This document shows positions 1 through 8,789 of a stretch of DNA of 64,000 nt, in pieces. The position numbers and the translations under genes were made by a program. The notes under the pieces are model-generated. The model did no database searches. It saw only the letters and a program-made list of their open reading frames with translations, and was not told the origin of the DNA. Numbering within the stretch: position 1 is the first letter of the stretch; each line of letters starts with the position of its first letter. The stretch is from Yamadazyma tenuis (Eukaryota; Ascomycota; Pichiomycetes; Serinales; Debaryomycetaceae), in assembly GCF_029203305.1 (NCBI RefSeq), contig NC_089466.1, positions 806,001 through 870,000 of the forward strand. The letters run 5' to 3'.

Positions 1-524
1 TTGAAACAGAAACACCTGTTGACCCAGAAGCCGTTGATACCGAATCAGTTGAAACCAAGAAACCTGTTGAGCTGGAATCCGCAAACACCCCAGAAATAGC
101 CCCTACTACCCTGGATGTCACCAACCCCCCGGTTCCCTCCGCTGATGCTAGCTCCCCCAGCGAAATCGCCTCGCTCAAAGACACCATCTTCAAGCACGAA
201 AAAACTATCAAAAAACTAAGAGACGAAAACACCGACTTAAAACTCGAGAAAATGGACATGAAAGACAAGATCTCCGAACTCCAGGCCACCATCGAAACTC
301 TCAAGACCGGAAACGGTGCTTCGCAACACCAACCTCCTGTCAGAAAATTGGAACCAGCCAAACCCATCATCACCACCAACAAATACGCTTCAGCTTCCAA
401 ACAAGATCTCAATGACTTCTCCAATTTGAGTGATTTCAGAGAAAGACTCATGGTCTGGAAACATTGGCAAGTCGATATGACCAGCTGGAACAGTGTCTAT
501 GCTACCGAAAAGGTGACACTTTAA
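1..524 (+). CDS. C-terminal part of an unidentified coiled-coil protein (5' end outside window)
   Basis: The reading frame is open from base 3 to the TAA at 522-524, so at least 173 residues are visible and the start lies upstream of the window. The visible part begins with an acidic, Thr/Pro/Val-rich low-complexity stretch. A charged heptad-like segment follows, from about base 160 to 310 (KHEKTIKKLRDENTDLKLEK), and is probably a coiled coil. A Pro/Gln linker then leads to a Trp-containing tail (LMVWKHWQVDMTSWNSVY). This layout resembles golgin-type or other scaffold proteins, but I cannot name the family. It is convergent with MRPS8, with 57 bp between the stops. Confidence 0.75.
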   Translation, partial: ETETPVDPEAVDTESVETKKPVELESANTPEIAPTTLDVTNPPVPSADASSPSEIASLKDTIFKHEKTIKKLRDENTDLKLEKMDMKDKISELQATIETLKTGNGASQHQPPVRKLEPAKPIITTNKYASASKQDLNDFSNLSDFRERLMVWKHWQVDMTSWNSVYATEKVTL

Positions 525-581
525 TCACTCCAAGTATATATTTGAAGATATCTATTTACACATAATGATAAAACCAAGGGT

Positions 582-1052
582 CTACCTGACTCGACACAAC
601 ACCGTTCCCCCCAAGTTCTTTTTGGCGGCCTCTTGCACTTCCAAGATTTCGCTTTCGTCAGTTTGGATAAACATACATTCTGCCGGTTGCAAAGGACGAA
701 CAATCCCCACCGGTATACCTGAAGCCAACGCTTTTATTTCTGTGGATGTGAAGTGAACCTTTCTGTTGGGCTTCAGAACCAACGAAAAGTTTCTTATCAC
801 CGACAAGTTGTCTCTGTACTTCAATCCAATCCATAACCTCCTGCTGGAAATGTTATCTGGTGTGACTTCTGCTGGTGTCTTGTCGGGGCCGGCATTGGAT
901 CCTCTTTGCACAGACGATATGAAGCCCTCTTTGTACAACAAAAAGGATAATTGCAAGTGCAAGCGGGTGAAAGGAACCGACGTGGACGAGATGTTCAACC
1001 GAGTACAGTTCTTTATGTGGGCACTGAAGTTGGCCAAGTGAACTAACGACAT
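582..1052 (-). CDS. MRPS8: Mitochondrial small-subunit ribosomal protein uS8m
   Basis: Encodes 156 residues of the uS8 family, a primary 16S/15S rRNA-binding protein of the mitochondrial small ribosomal subunit. The sequence follows yeast Mrps8 closely from end to end: an N-terminal MSLVHLANFSAHIKNC, a central GFISSVQRGSNAGPDKTP, then EVTPDNISSRRLWIGLKYR and the C-terminal RPLQPAECMFI. I chose the ATG at 1052 because it gives the family's usual length (about 155 residues) and N-terminus; the open frame extends further upstream to 1112 but without similarity. It is divergent from AIM36, with 78 bp between the two ATGs. Confidence 0.93.
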   Translation of the reverse strand: MSLVHLANFSAHIKNCTRLNISSTSVPFTRLHLQLSFLLYKEGFISSVQRGSNAGPDKTPAEVTPDNISSRRLWIGLKYRDNLSVIRNFSLVLKPNRKVHFTSTEIKALASGIPVGIVRPLQPAECMFIQTDESEILEVQEAAKKNLGGTVLCRVR

Positions 1053-1130
1053 TGAGCTCGATGAAAAAAATGTTTTGTGGATGAGTGAAAAATTATTGTG
1101 CGCACTAAACATCGTACAATTCTACTGATC

Positions 1131-1919
1131 ATGTTTAGGCCTGGCTTGAAACAATTTGTGCTTCGGACCACGCCTCGCCCGGCAAACATGTTTGGGCGTA
1201 GTTACTCCTCCATCCCCCCTTTAAGAGCCAACAAGAAGAAGTCGGAGCCCAGAATTAGGTACCTCTTCTACATGTTTGTGCTTGCGTCTTTGACAGTTTA
1301 TTTTGGTGCCAAACGTGTCGATAGAAAGAAAATCAAAACCAGCTTCGGCAGTGAGAAGGAATTGGACGAGTACGAGCAGACCACCGGTATCAAAAGACGT
1401 ACAAGCTTAGTATCGGGCAACCTTGCTGGAAAGTATAAATTTTATTCGGTTCCATATGTTGAAGACAATGCACTTGTTGTAAAGTTACAACAGGCGTTGG
1501 AACCCACCAAAGTCAAGATAATTGACCCTGAAGTGTTGATCCAGCAAGAGACCGAGGATAACACCAGGAGGTATTCATTTTTGTTGCAGGATTTGAAGTC
1601 TAAAAACAAGCCATTACCCAGTGGATTGATTACGGCCTTGATTAGAAATGAAGTATCCTTCTATATGAATACCTCTCAAGGCATATATGACACCAACTTT
1701 ATTCTCAAGAACTACCCGAGAAACACCAACGAGGCTTCCAAGTTCGAAACAGACGTAGGGTACATTGAGAAGGTTCTTGTGTTGAAAAATGAGGTTTTAG
1801 AGTCTTTACCGAAGGCTGTATCTGACAGAGACGCCAGAAGTGTCAATGATGTGATCTCCTACTTCGAGACCGTAGGAAAGGCCGACGTGGTGGAGTCTTT
1901 AGACGATGTGAAAGTGTAA
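1131..1919 (+). CDS. AIM36: Mitochondrial inner-membrane protein Aim36
   Basis: Encodes 262 residues matching yeast Aim36 (Fmp39) in length (about 255) and order of features. There is a basic N-terminal mitochondrial presequence, one membrane segment at about residues 43-60 (YLFYMFVLASLTVYFGA) and a soluble domain. That domain carries the family pattern GIKRR near residue 85 and the closing FETDVGYIEKV and YFETVGKADVV blocks. Its molecular role is not established; the family was named from altered mitochondrial inheritance in mutants. The ATG at 1131 is the first true ATG; the frame runs back to a GTG at 1098. The stop lies 54 bp from the convergent TPP1 stop. Confidence 0.88.
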   Translation: MFRPGLKQFVLRTTPRPANMFGRSYSSIPPLRANKKKSEPRIRYLFYMFVLASLTVYFGAKRVDRKKIKTSFGSEKELDEYEQTTGIKRRTSLVSGNLAGKYKFYSVPYVEDNALVVKLQQALEPTKVKIIDPEVLIQQETEDNTRRYSFLLQDLKSKNKPLPSGLITALIRNEVSFYMNTSQGIYDTNFILKNYPRNTNEASKFETDVGYIEKVLVLKNEVLESLPKAVSDRDARSVNDVISYFETVGKADVVESLDDVKV

Positions 1920-1973
1920 CTTGTAAATAGCTGTAAATAATACACTGAACCTTATGAGCATATATGAGTGTCT

Positions 1974-2711
1974 TCACAAAAAATACTCTTCTGGCACCTT
2001 GAACTCGATCTTAAGGTTGTTGGCAAACACCTTGTCGCTATCCAGGAAATCAGTATCTCTGCCAGCAGCATCCCCCACATAGAAACTATTTTCCATATCG
2101 ATTTCGACACCGATTTCTCGCTTGAGCTGATTCCACATGCCCACCTGTGGCTTCCTCATGACCAAATGGTACTCATCTGGCGAAACTTTGAGAGTGGCCT
2201 TCTTTGCCGAAGGTTTCTTAGGAGATGCAAACACTAGCGGCTTGAACTGCTCTATATCTTTTTGTACGTGTCCCACAAACAGGTTGACCCGTTCACGGAA
2301 ATTGAGGTATGACTTGGCTTGGGGTACACCCAAAACTCCACCCTGGTTAGTGAAAATGGCTATTGTGTAGCCTTGCTCCACAAGCAGCTTGAGCTTAGGG
2401 ACCACCTGGGACTGCGATTGGTCAATGTTCCGCCATAACTTCCAGTCATTGGGACCCCGGGCAAACTTAGAGCCGGAAATGGTGTCGACAAGGGTTCCAT
2501 CAAGGTCAAATGCCGCTATTTTGACTGGAGAACTCGGCATCTGTATATCTTTGGGAACGTTAGATATGAGGTGAGTGCCCGTGAATTTCCAGTTGTTGCT
2601 GAAAATTGTTGACGAATGGAACTCCCGTACTATTTTCGGCTTGGCCTGTACACTTTCCTTCCCCGCCTCCTTGCCATGTTTGAGCATGGAGAAGATATCT
2701 CTTCTATTCAT
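1974..2711 (-). CDS. TPP1: DNA 3'-phosphatase (polynucleotide kinase 3'-phosphatase domain)
   Basis: Encodes 245 residues of the PNKP 3'-phosphatase branch of the HAD superfamily, which removes 3'-phosphates from DNA ends so strand breaks can be repaired. HAD motif I is FDLDGTLVDT (about residues 68-77), motif II is AIFTNQGG and motif III/IV is SFYVGDAAGRDTDF. No kinase domain follows, as in yeast Tpp1 (about 238 residues). The first true ATG is at 2711; a TTG two codons upstream extends the frame. About 57 residues precede the catalytic domain and include a basic stretch and REFHSSTIFS, which looks like a possible mitochondrial presequence. Divergent from SNU23, sharing 59 bp. Confidence 0.9.
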   Translation of the reverse strand: MNRRDIFSMLKHGKEAGKESVQAKPKIVREFHSSTIFSNNWKFTGTHLISNVPKDIQMPSSPVKIAAFDLDGTLVDTISGSKFARGPNDWKLWRNIDQSQSQVVPKLKLLVEQGYTIAIFTNQGGVLGVPQAKSYLNFRERVNLFVGHVQKDIEQFKPLVFASPKKPSAKKATLKVSPDEYHLVMRKPQVGMWNQLKREIGVEIDMENSFYVGDAAGRDTDFLDSDKVFANNLKIEFKVPEEYFL

Positions 2712-2770
2712 GAGCAACTCCAGTAATTCAGAAATCGCGAACTTCCATCACTGATCTTCCATAATTGAAT

Positions 2771-3436
2771 ATGACGGAACCTGATTCTAAAGTGTCAAAG
2801 GACCAGTACGGGCGTAAGACTTGGGACGTCGATGCATATTCCAAGAAGACACGGGCCAATAATCAGCCCCAAACCACGACCTCTGTTCACGATCAGATCA
2901 ATTCAGATAGGTCCTCAAGCCATCTACTCCACCGAGAGAAGCTTCTCAAATCCCTGATAAATGCCATCAACACACACACCATTATCACTCCCACCAGCCA
3001 GACAGCCACTAGAGGAAAGCACAAGAGGTTTGGGTTCGTGTGTCCCATCTGTGATTTTTCCTTTAGAGATAATATGGCACTTATAGACCATTTCAATTCT
3101 CCCCAGCACATTCAAAAAGCCACCTCAAAGAACCTTACCACTTCGGATCCCGGACACGAACAGGAGCTTATAGATGGAGGAGTACGACACGCTACACTAG
3201 CTGAAGTGGAATCGACATTAAAGCTGCTATCTGAAAAGTTCAACCAGTCGGGCCTAACTAAAAGCAGCATGCAACAAAAGATTGAAGCCCGTAAGCAGTT
3301 TGAACAGAAACTCCAGGACAGGAAGCGAGCCAAAAGACATAAAAGGGCTATGAAGAATAAAGCTTCTGACAGTGAAGACGACGAAATGGGCCAAATCATG
3401 GGGTTTTCTTCGTTCAAAAAGGGAGCCGAATCATAG
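2771..3436 (+). CDS. SNU23: U4/U6.U5 tri-snRNP zinc-finger protein Snu23
   Basis: Encodes 221 residues of the Snu23/ZMAT2 family, a spliceosomal protein of the U4/U6.U5 tri-snRNP and B complex. The family's N-terminal signature is visible at residues 13-22 (YGRKTWDVDAY region). A matrin-type C2H2 zinc finger spans about residues 91-113 (CPICDFSFRD, then DHFNSPQH). The C-terminus is very basic (DRKRAKRHKRAMKNK) and then acidic, and ends in GFSSFKK as in other members. The ATG at 2771 is the first ATG in frame. It shares a 59-bp divergent promoter with TPP1. Confidence 0.9.
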   Translation: MTEPDSKVSKDQYGRKTWDVDAYSKKTRANNQPQTTTSVHDQINSDRSSSHLLHREKLLKSLINAINTHTIITPTSQTATRGKHKRFGFVCPICDFSFRDNMALIDHFNSPQHIQKATSKNLTTSDPGHEQELIDGGVRHATLAEVESTLKLLSEKFNQSGLTKSSMQQKIEARKQFEQKLQDRKRAKRHKRAMKNKASDSEDDEMGQIMGFSSFKKGAES

Positions 3437-3640
3437 AGGTAAGACGCAGAAGACTGGAAGATACTTGTAGATATCATGTACGCTTATGACCTATCATTCC
3501 TGTTGCCTCTATCTACTCTCTCAACAATTTGCAATCAACTGCAGTCGTGTCGCACCCGCGACCGCGACTGAAGTGTGAGCGAGCAAAATTCTCATCCAAT
3601 GAAAATAAGCTGAAAACAACTTACCTATATACTCAGAGGC

Positions 3641-4390
3641 ATGAAGTTTACGTTTAAATTGCCCCTTAGTGGGTTGTTTAAGTACAAGGTCGGCAAGTTT
3701 GATGCCAACTTAGAGCGTCTGATCCGTGCCAAGTTGGACACCTTACCTTCAGTGACCAAAATCTATGCCAATCCTGATGGAACCCCCAGAGTGCCCAGCG
3801 ATGAAGAATTCAAAACCATAGCTGATTTACAAAATATGTATTATAAGAGAAACCATTCAGCATGGAACTACATAGCACCCGGTATCTCCAGCGAAGATTT
3901 GAACTTGTTCAAGGATAATTCTCAAGACTTGAAGAACTTTCAGTTTGTCACCAAAGATTCAGGTAAAATCATCGATAAAATCCCATACAAAGATGAAACC
4001 ACTGGGGAATTGAAATGGAAGATTGTCCGTGAAACCGAGAAGGCTGAAGGATGGGAAATTCCATATTTCTATATCGTGTTGCCAATTTTTTCATATTTGG
4101 CGTATGCTAAGTACACTGCCCAAATGAAACAGAGAGAATTAGACGGTCCAGAATGGGCAGAAAAGGAATTAAGATTAAGAGCCATGGAAGAGTATTTCCA
4201 CGGTGATACCAACAAGGCTAAAGAGTTTTTGAGTAACGAAGGTAAGTCTCCTAGAGAGATCCAAGATAGAGACGATTTGGTAATTGCCAGAATCTTGGGA
4301 GGAGATTATGATAAATTGACCGATTTAAAGAAGAAGTTGCCAAAGGACTTGATTCCCAAGGAGATCGAGCACCCCGTTCTTAAGTTCTAA
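3641..4390 (+). CDS. Predicted mitochondrial single-pass membrane protein, possibly a complex I accessory subunit
   Basis: Encodes 249 residues that I cannot name with confidence. The N-terminus is basic and lacks acidic residues (MKFTFKLPLSGLFKYKVGKF), as in mitochondrial precursors. One membrane segment lies at about residues 145-165 (YFYIVLPIFSYLAYAKYTAQ). After it come a charged helix (RELDGPEWAEKELRLRAMEEY) and a Lys/Asp-rich tail. The pattern of one membrane helix after a GWE motif, followed by an EWA..E..LR helix, recalls the ESSS/NDUFB11-type subunits of respiratory complex I, but this is inference from layout and a few residues. No introns or frameshifts are seen. Convergent with ENT3, with 77 bp between stops. 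Confidence 0.8.
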   Translation: MKFTFKLPLSGLFKYKVGKFDANLERLIRAKLDTLPSVTKIYANPDGTPRVPSDEEFKTIADLQNMYYKRNHSAWNYIAPGISSEDLNLFKDNSQDLKNFQFVTKDSGKIIDKIPYKDETTGELKWKIVRETEKAEGWEIPYFYIVLPIFSYLAYAKYTAQMKQRELDGPEWAEKELRLRAMEEYFHGDTNKAKEFLSNEGKSPREIQDRDDLVIARILGGDYDKLTDLKKKLPKDLIPKEIEHPVLKF

Positions 4391-4467
4391 TTTATTGTGA
4401 ACCAAAGTCAGCATAGTACATGATATTTTTTTATCTAGATAGAATAAACAAATATAACTAGTTTTGT

Positions 4468-5895
4468 TTAGAAACTCAATAAGTCCACTTCTCCGTTACT
4501 ACCACCACCGTTCCCGTTGGTCTGAGGCTTGGAGTTTGAGTTATTGTTGGAATTGAAGTCACCAAAAAAATCGTCATCATTAGTCTTAGCTGGTTGCGAA
4601 ACAGGCTTGGAAGCAGCAGTTCCAGAAGGAGTTCTGCTGGTACTTTTGGTTTTGGCAGACGAGAACAATGACGAAAACGCATCGTTGTTGGGCTTACTTT
4701 GCACTTTGTTGACGGTGGGAGTTCCGCCAGAGTTTATGTTGTAATTGACAGAGGTCTGTGGTTGTTGGTATTGTTGCGGTTGTTGGTAGGCCTGTTGCGG
4801 TTGTGGTTGATAGAAATTGTTTGGTTGGGAGGATTGGTACAAGTTGTTGAGGTTGCTGAGGCCTGATGGAGGTTGCGAAGACGAACCCGTGGTGGTGGGT
4901 GCCGATTGGAAGTCATCAAATTCATCTTCATCTTCGGCACCGGCACCAGCACCAGGAGCAGATCCAAAGTCCAAATCAGCCAATAAGTCCGGTTCAGCGG
5001 GCTGTGGTTTGGACCTGTTAGAGGTGGCCGTGTGCGCCGACGAGCCGGTGGTGGGCTTGGCAGTTTTCCGGGAACTGGGGTTGACTTCGTACTCTTCAAA
5101 GTTGTCATTCGACTCGGTGTTGGAGCCCGACTCCTCCCCTTGGGGTCTCTGATTGTTATATTCATCGGCCGAGTCTCCATACCTTGACCCATACACCCCA
5201 CCATCACCAAAAACCCTGTTGGTGTAGTCATCGTCAAATCCCGGAGTAGTGGTGATGGACGAGGCACCACCAAAAGCAGCCGATGAAACTCCACCAAACT
5301 TCTTCGCGTTCAGCTTGGCCTTCTTGCGTTCAGCTCTCACAGCCGCATCATCGTTGACAAATGTAATCAACTTCTTGGCGCTGTTTCTAACGTTGATCCC
5401 CTGATCTCTACCTTGGGAATCGATATAACGGAATCCCCCCAACAACATCTGAATCAACGACAAACTTGCACGTACTTCATCAACGACTCTCTCGGAGCCA
5501 TTGCGGAGCAAGTAGTCCAATAATTGCAACGATTTGTAGATTTGTCTCCATTCGTTGGGGGCCTTTTCAGTAAACCTTCTAAACACAAATGCAATGATCT
5601 CTCCTCGTTCTCGATAATTGTAGGTCCCAGCGGCGATCTGGGCCATCAATGTGGAAGAAGCACCCCAAGGCTCGTTGTTGGTGGCCTCACGCACCTTGGA
5701 TTCCATTTCTGTCAAATTCATGGCCACTAAAAACTGGTTAGTATGTTGGTGGAGGCTGATAAGGAGTCCTCATTTATCGACAAAAATACGAGTGATTACA
5801 AGAGGATAATAACACATACCGTTCTGGGCCTTACGCACGTAGGCCTTGACCCCATACAAGTTCATGTTCTTGGTGGCGTCTTTAAGAAGATCCAT
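4468..5895 (-). CDS. ENT3: Epsin-like clathrin adaptor Ent3, with one intron
   Basis: Encodes 444 residues from two exons: 5895-5820 and 5726-4468. The 93-nt intron has GTATGT at 5819-5814, TACTAAC at 5743-5737 and TTTTTAG ending at 5727. Joining gives RKAQN followed by VAMNLTEMESKV, matching the yeast Ent3 ENTH domain (RKAQNVVFNYTEME). The ENTH domain (about residues 1-150) binds phosphoinositides and SNARE cargo on trans-Golgi/endosome membranes. A long Gln/Asn/Ser/Pro-rich tail follows. It contains acidic-Phe motifs (LDFGSAP, FDDFQSAP, DDDFFGDF) of the kind that bind the gamma-ear of AP-1 and Gga adaptors, and ends in LLSF. Without the first exon the domain lacks its first helix. Confidence 0.92.
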
Positions 5896-6120
5896 TGTGT
5901 CAGATTTTGTTGGTTGCTGGGAGGGTGTTTTTTTCCAGTTGTGCTGGAATTGAAGGTTCCCGTGTAGACCGGGTGCGCGCACGATTTGGTGGTGCGCTAT
6001 TTGACAATTGCAAACGACATATAAGGTGGGTATATATTAAATTGAACGTCTTTAACTAAAACATGATAGAATTGAAGTCACCAATGACAGGTGTTTGAGC
6101 ATATACTCTGAGCTTTTTAA

Positions 6121-6178
6121 TAGGTAATTGAACCCCTGAGCCCCGAGCCTGTGAGACCCGAGCCCTTTAGGTAATTGA
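6121..6178. repeat. Short direct repeats in the 3' flank of the permease gene
   Basis: TAGGTAATTGA occurs at 6121-6131 and again at 6168-6178. Between the copies lie two GAGCC(C)-rich stretches (CCCCGAGCC and ACCCGAGCC). The second copy abuts the permease stop codon. No function can be assigned; it may be a small local duplication. Confidence 0.5.
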
Positions 6179-6179
6179 G

Positions 6180-8168
6180 CTAACAGAAAATCGTATAAAT
6201 CTTGAAATAGAAGGGCTTCAGCTCGTAAAGCGCCCGCTCGTCAGCGATTTCCTGTCTCAACGCCTCCATGTCCACCTGTCTTCTACCGGTGTCCACGTCG
6301 ATTTCGGAGGCCTTCAAATAAAACTTCGTCAAGGGAATTCCCATGTACAAGGCCGCATAGATTTTGTGTCCCACATAGCACACAAACACAATAACACCTC
6401 CCAAGTAAACCATGAAGAAGCCCTCGACATCGGCACCACCTTCCCCAGGGGGGAACAAAGCGGCCCAGAACTGCAATCCCAAAAATATCGTCAAAATCAC
6501 CATTCCGTAGTAGGATCCCCATACGCTGGTGGTGAACACCAACTCTTCTTCAGCCACCCGGGCCTGGTGGTTCAACGCCGCCCGGAACCGTATATGGCTC
6601 AAGCAAATGGACCACCACGTGAACAACGAACACAAACCCGAAATCGCCAACAACCAATCGAATACCTGAGTAGTCTTATCACCAGGGAGCGCCACGAGGA
6701 ACGCAAGTAACCCAATTACAAATTGCACCAACAATGCCACGATGGGACGCCCGTTTCGGTCGATGTAGTTGAGGATCTGAGGACCTTGTTTCATCGCCCC
6801 CAACGCCGCCATCGTACGAGACGACCCGTACACAGACGAGTTTCCCACCGATAGCACGGTGATAATGATGATAGCATTCAAAATCGAGGGGATCGCCGGG
6901 ATCTCAGCCTGCTTGACAGCGATCACAAACGGCGACGTGTTGGCGTCAATACCCTTCTCCTTGACCTCGGCGTTGGTGTCGGTTTGGCCCAAAAGTGCTG
7001 GGTTCTTGTACGACACCAACAATCCAATCATGATCACCGAGGAAATGTAAAAGAATAATAACCGCCAAAACACCTGTTTCCGGGCCTTGGGGATCGATTT
7101 CTTGGGGTTGGCCGACTCGGCTGCCGCCAACCCAAACAACTCAACCCCGGCAAACGAGAAGGCAGCATTAAAAATCACCGCACACATGTTCTTGAATGGC
7201 TCGGTGGTATTAAACATTCCTCCCACCGGCTGGTGCCAGTTCTTGCCGCCAATGAAGTCGTGGTTGGGAGGTGCTCCCCCTGCCACCAACACCACCGAAA
7301 GGATCAAGAATCCCAAGATCGCCACGATCTTAATCATCGAAAACACGCACTCGGCCTCACCGTAGCCTCGCACTCCAAATAAGTTAATGGCACAAATAAT
7401 GAACCAGAAGATCGCCACAAACACCTCAGGTGGTACGGGCGAGTTCCAGTACTGGATGGTGATGGATGCGGACACCAATTCCAACGGGAACGTCACAAGC
7501 CACTGCAAGGCGTAGTTCCATGCCATGGCAAACCCCCAGGATGAATCGATGAACAAAGTATTGAAAGTCACAAATGCACCCGAAATGGGAAATGCAACTG
7601 CCAATTCAGATAATGCCAGGGCTGTCACAAAAATTGCAGACCCAATAAACACCCACACAATCAACAAACCAAATGGCCCTGCTGACGCCAACGCCAGACC
7701 CATCCCCACAAACAACCCGGTACCAATGGCACCACCAAGAGCAATCATCAGCAAATGTCTAGATTTCAAGGTCCTAGAAAGGGGAGAGGTGGAGGTGACA
7801 ATGGCTGCTCTTTCCAAGTCACTGAGTCTTGAGTAGTCAAACTGGGGATGGAGTCGTTTAGACTTCTTCTTCTTCTCCTCCTGGTTGGGAGACCTGGAAG
7901 GCCCTGTGGCTGGCGGCGATCCTTGAGGACCAAAGTCGTAGCTACCACCACTTTCCAAATCATCATCTTGATAAAGGAGAAAATCGATCTTGGAGTAGTC
8001 GTATGGCTTGAACGAGTTGAAGAACCGTTTTACGGGGTTGGGTTCGTATTCACTTTGTAGGGAGGATGTGGAAGTAAGTGAACCATTTTCACTTATGTAT
8101 TCACTGTCTCCCGAGTGATAAGGTGACATCTCATGGGCCTGAGGAGTGTCGACGTTTTTGATATCCAT
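6180..8168 (-). CDS. General amino-acid permease of the Gap1 family (APC superfamily)
   Basis: Encodes 662 residues of the fungal amino-acid transporter family at the plasma membrane. A long hydrophilic N-terminus (about 125 residues) precedes the first membrane helix, which has the family motif GGAIGTGLFVG. About twelve membrane segments follow. Gap1-type blocks include SVGNSSVYGSSRTM, NRNGRPIVAL-like and GHKIYAALY, and the C-terminal block is IDVDTGRRQVDMEALRQEI. The protein ends in IYTIFC, equivalent to the terminal WNFWC of Gap1-like permeases, where the last Cys is usually palmitoylated. Substrate range cannot be told from sequence. Lys residues near both ends could serve in ubiquitin-driven endocytosis. 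Its N-terminus is longer than that of Gap1. Confidence 0.9.
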   Translation of the reverse strand: MDIKNVDTPQAHEMSPYHSGDSEYISENGSLTSTSSLQSEYEPNPVKRFFNSFKPYDYSKIDFLLYQDDDLESGGSYDFGPQGSPPATGPSRSPNQEEKKKKSKRLHPQFDYSRLSDLERAAIVTSTSPLSRTLKSRHLLMIALGGAIGTGLFVGMGLALASAGPFGLLIVWVFIGSAIFVTALALSELAVAFPISGAFVTFNTLFIDSSWGFAMAWNYALQWLVTFPLELVSASITIQYWNSPVPPEVFVAIFWFIICAINLFGVRGYGEAECVFSMIKIVAILGFLILSVVLVAGGAPPNHDFIGGKNWHQPVGGMFNTTEPFKNMCAVIFNAAFSFAGVELFGLAAAESANPKKSIPKARKQVFWRLLFFYISSVIMIGLLVSYKNPALLGQTDTNAEVKEKGIDANTSPFVIAVKQAEIPAIPSILNAIIIITVLSVGNSSVYGSSRTMAALGAMKQGPQILNYIDRNGRPIVALLVQFVIGLLAFLVALPGDKTTQVFDWLLAISGLCSLFTWWSICLSHIRFRAALNHQARVAEEELVFTTSVWGSYYGMVILTIFLGLQFWAALFPPGEGGADVEGFFMVYLGGVIVFVCYVGHKIYAALYMGIPLTKFYLKASEIDVDTGRRQVDMEALRQEIADERALYELKPFYFKIYTIFC

Positions 8169-8789
8169 TTGTAGATTCTATTGATAACAACAGAAAAAAG
8201 TCGATGATGATAATTCCAGGGAATATCAGTGCTTATGAATGGCTGGGAAAACAATGGGCTCTGTCAACAATCAATTTACTGCTTCCGGTTTTATGTGAAA
8301 ATTTTGGCGTATTTTTCGCTCTTGCATTTGGCTTTAGTGTAAAAGGGCAGGCACCTCTACCAATTTAGCCAAATGCAGTAAATCCTGCACTGGGCCTATC
8401 CATTGAAATCTGCGCCAGGAGTGGCCCGGCTCGGGTCTGATAGGTAGATCCCCGTCCAAAGCTACTCAAACCAGGACCTCCATCCTATCATGACAGTGAT
8501 TCAACTTCTACCATCCGGTTGACATAGGGTTTTGGCACTGGCTGCTGGATGCGTCTACAAAATTGCGTCTAGCTAGACGATACAGGCAGTTTACAAATGG
8601 GCTATATTGTGCGGTTTTACCTTCCTACCGCCTGCCCCTTTGTTTGCTTACTGGTAATGGCCACTGAAACGAGTGTATGCGGCTTATGGCGGCTACGTGT
8701 CCATGTAGAAATAGACAAGGCTGACTCGGCTTGTGGCCTGGCAACACCCGATTAATCTTTTCTATCTTGTGTATTTACGTGCAAGCTAT
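8169..8789. promoter_or_regulatory. Upstream region of the permease gene; no gene seen
   Basis: This 621-bp stretch lies between the permease ATG (read leftward) and the ATP18 stop. I see no plausible coding sequence. It holds an imperfect palindrome CCCGGCTCGGG at 8425-8435, i.e. inverted CCG/CGG triplets of the type bound by fungal Zn2Cys6 regulators, and a GATAGG at about 8440. Both could serve nitrogen or amino-acid control of the permease, but this is inference. Confidence 0.4.

Noticed and set aside
4734..5297. A 187-codon minus-strand frame inside ENT3
   Set aside because: Shadow of the low-complexity Gln/Asn tail in another frame.
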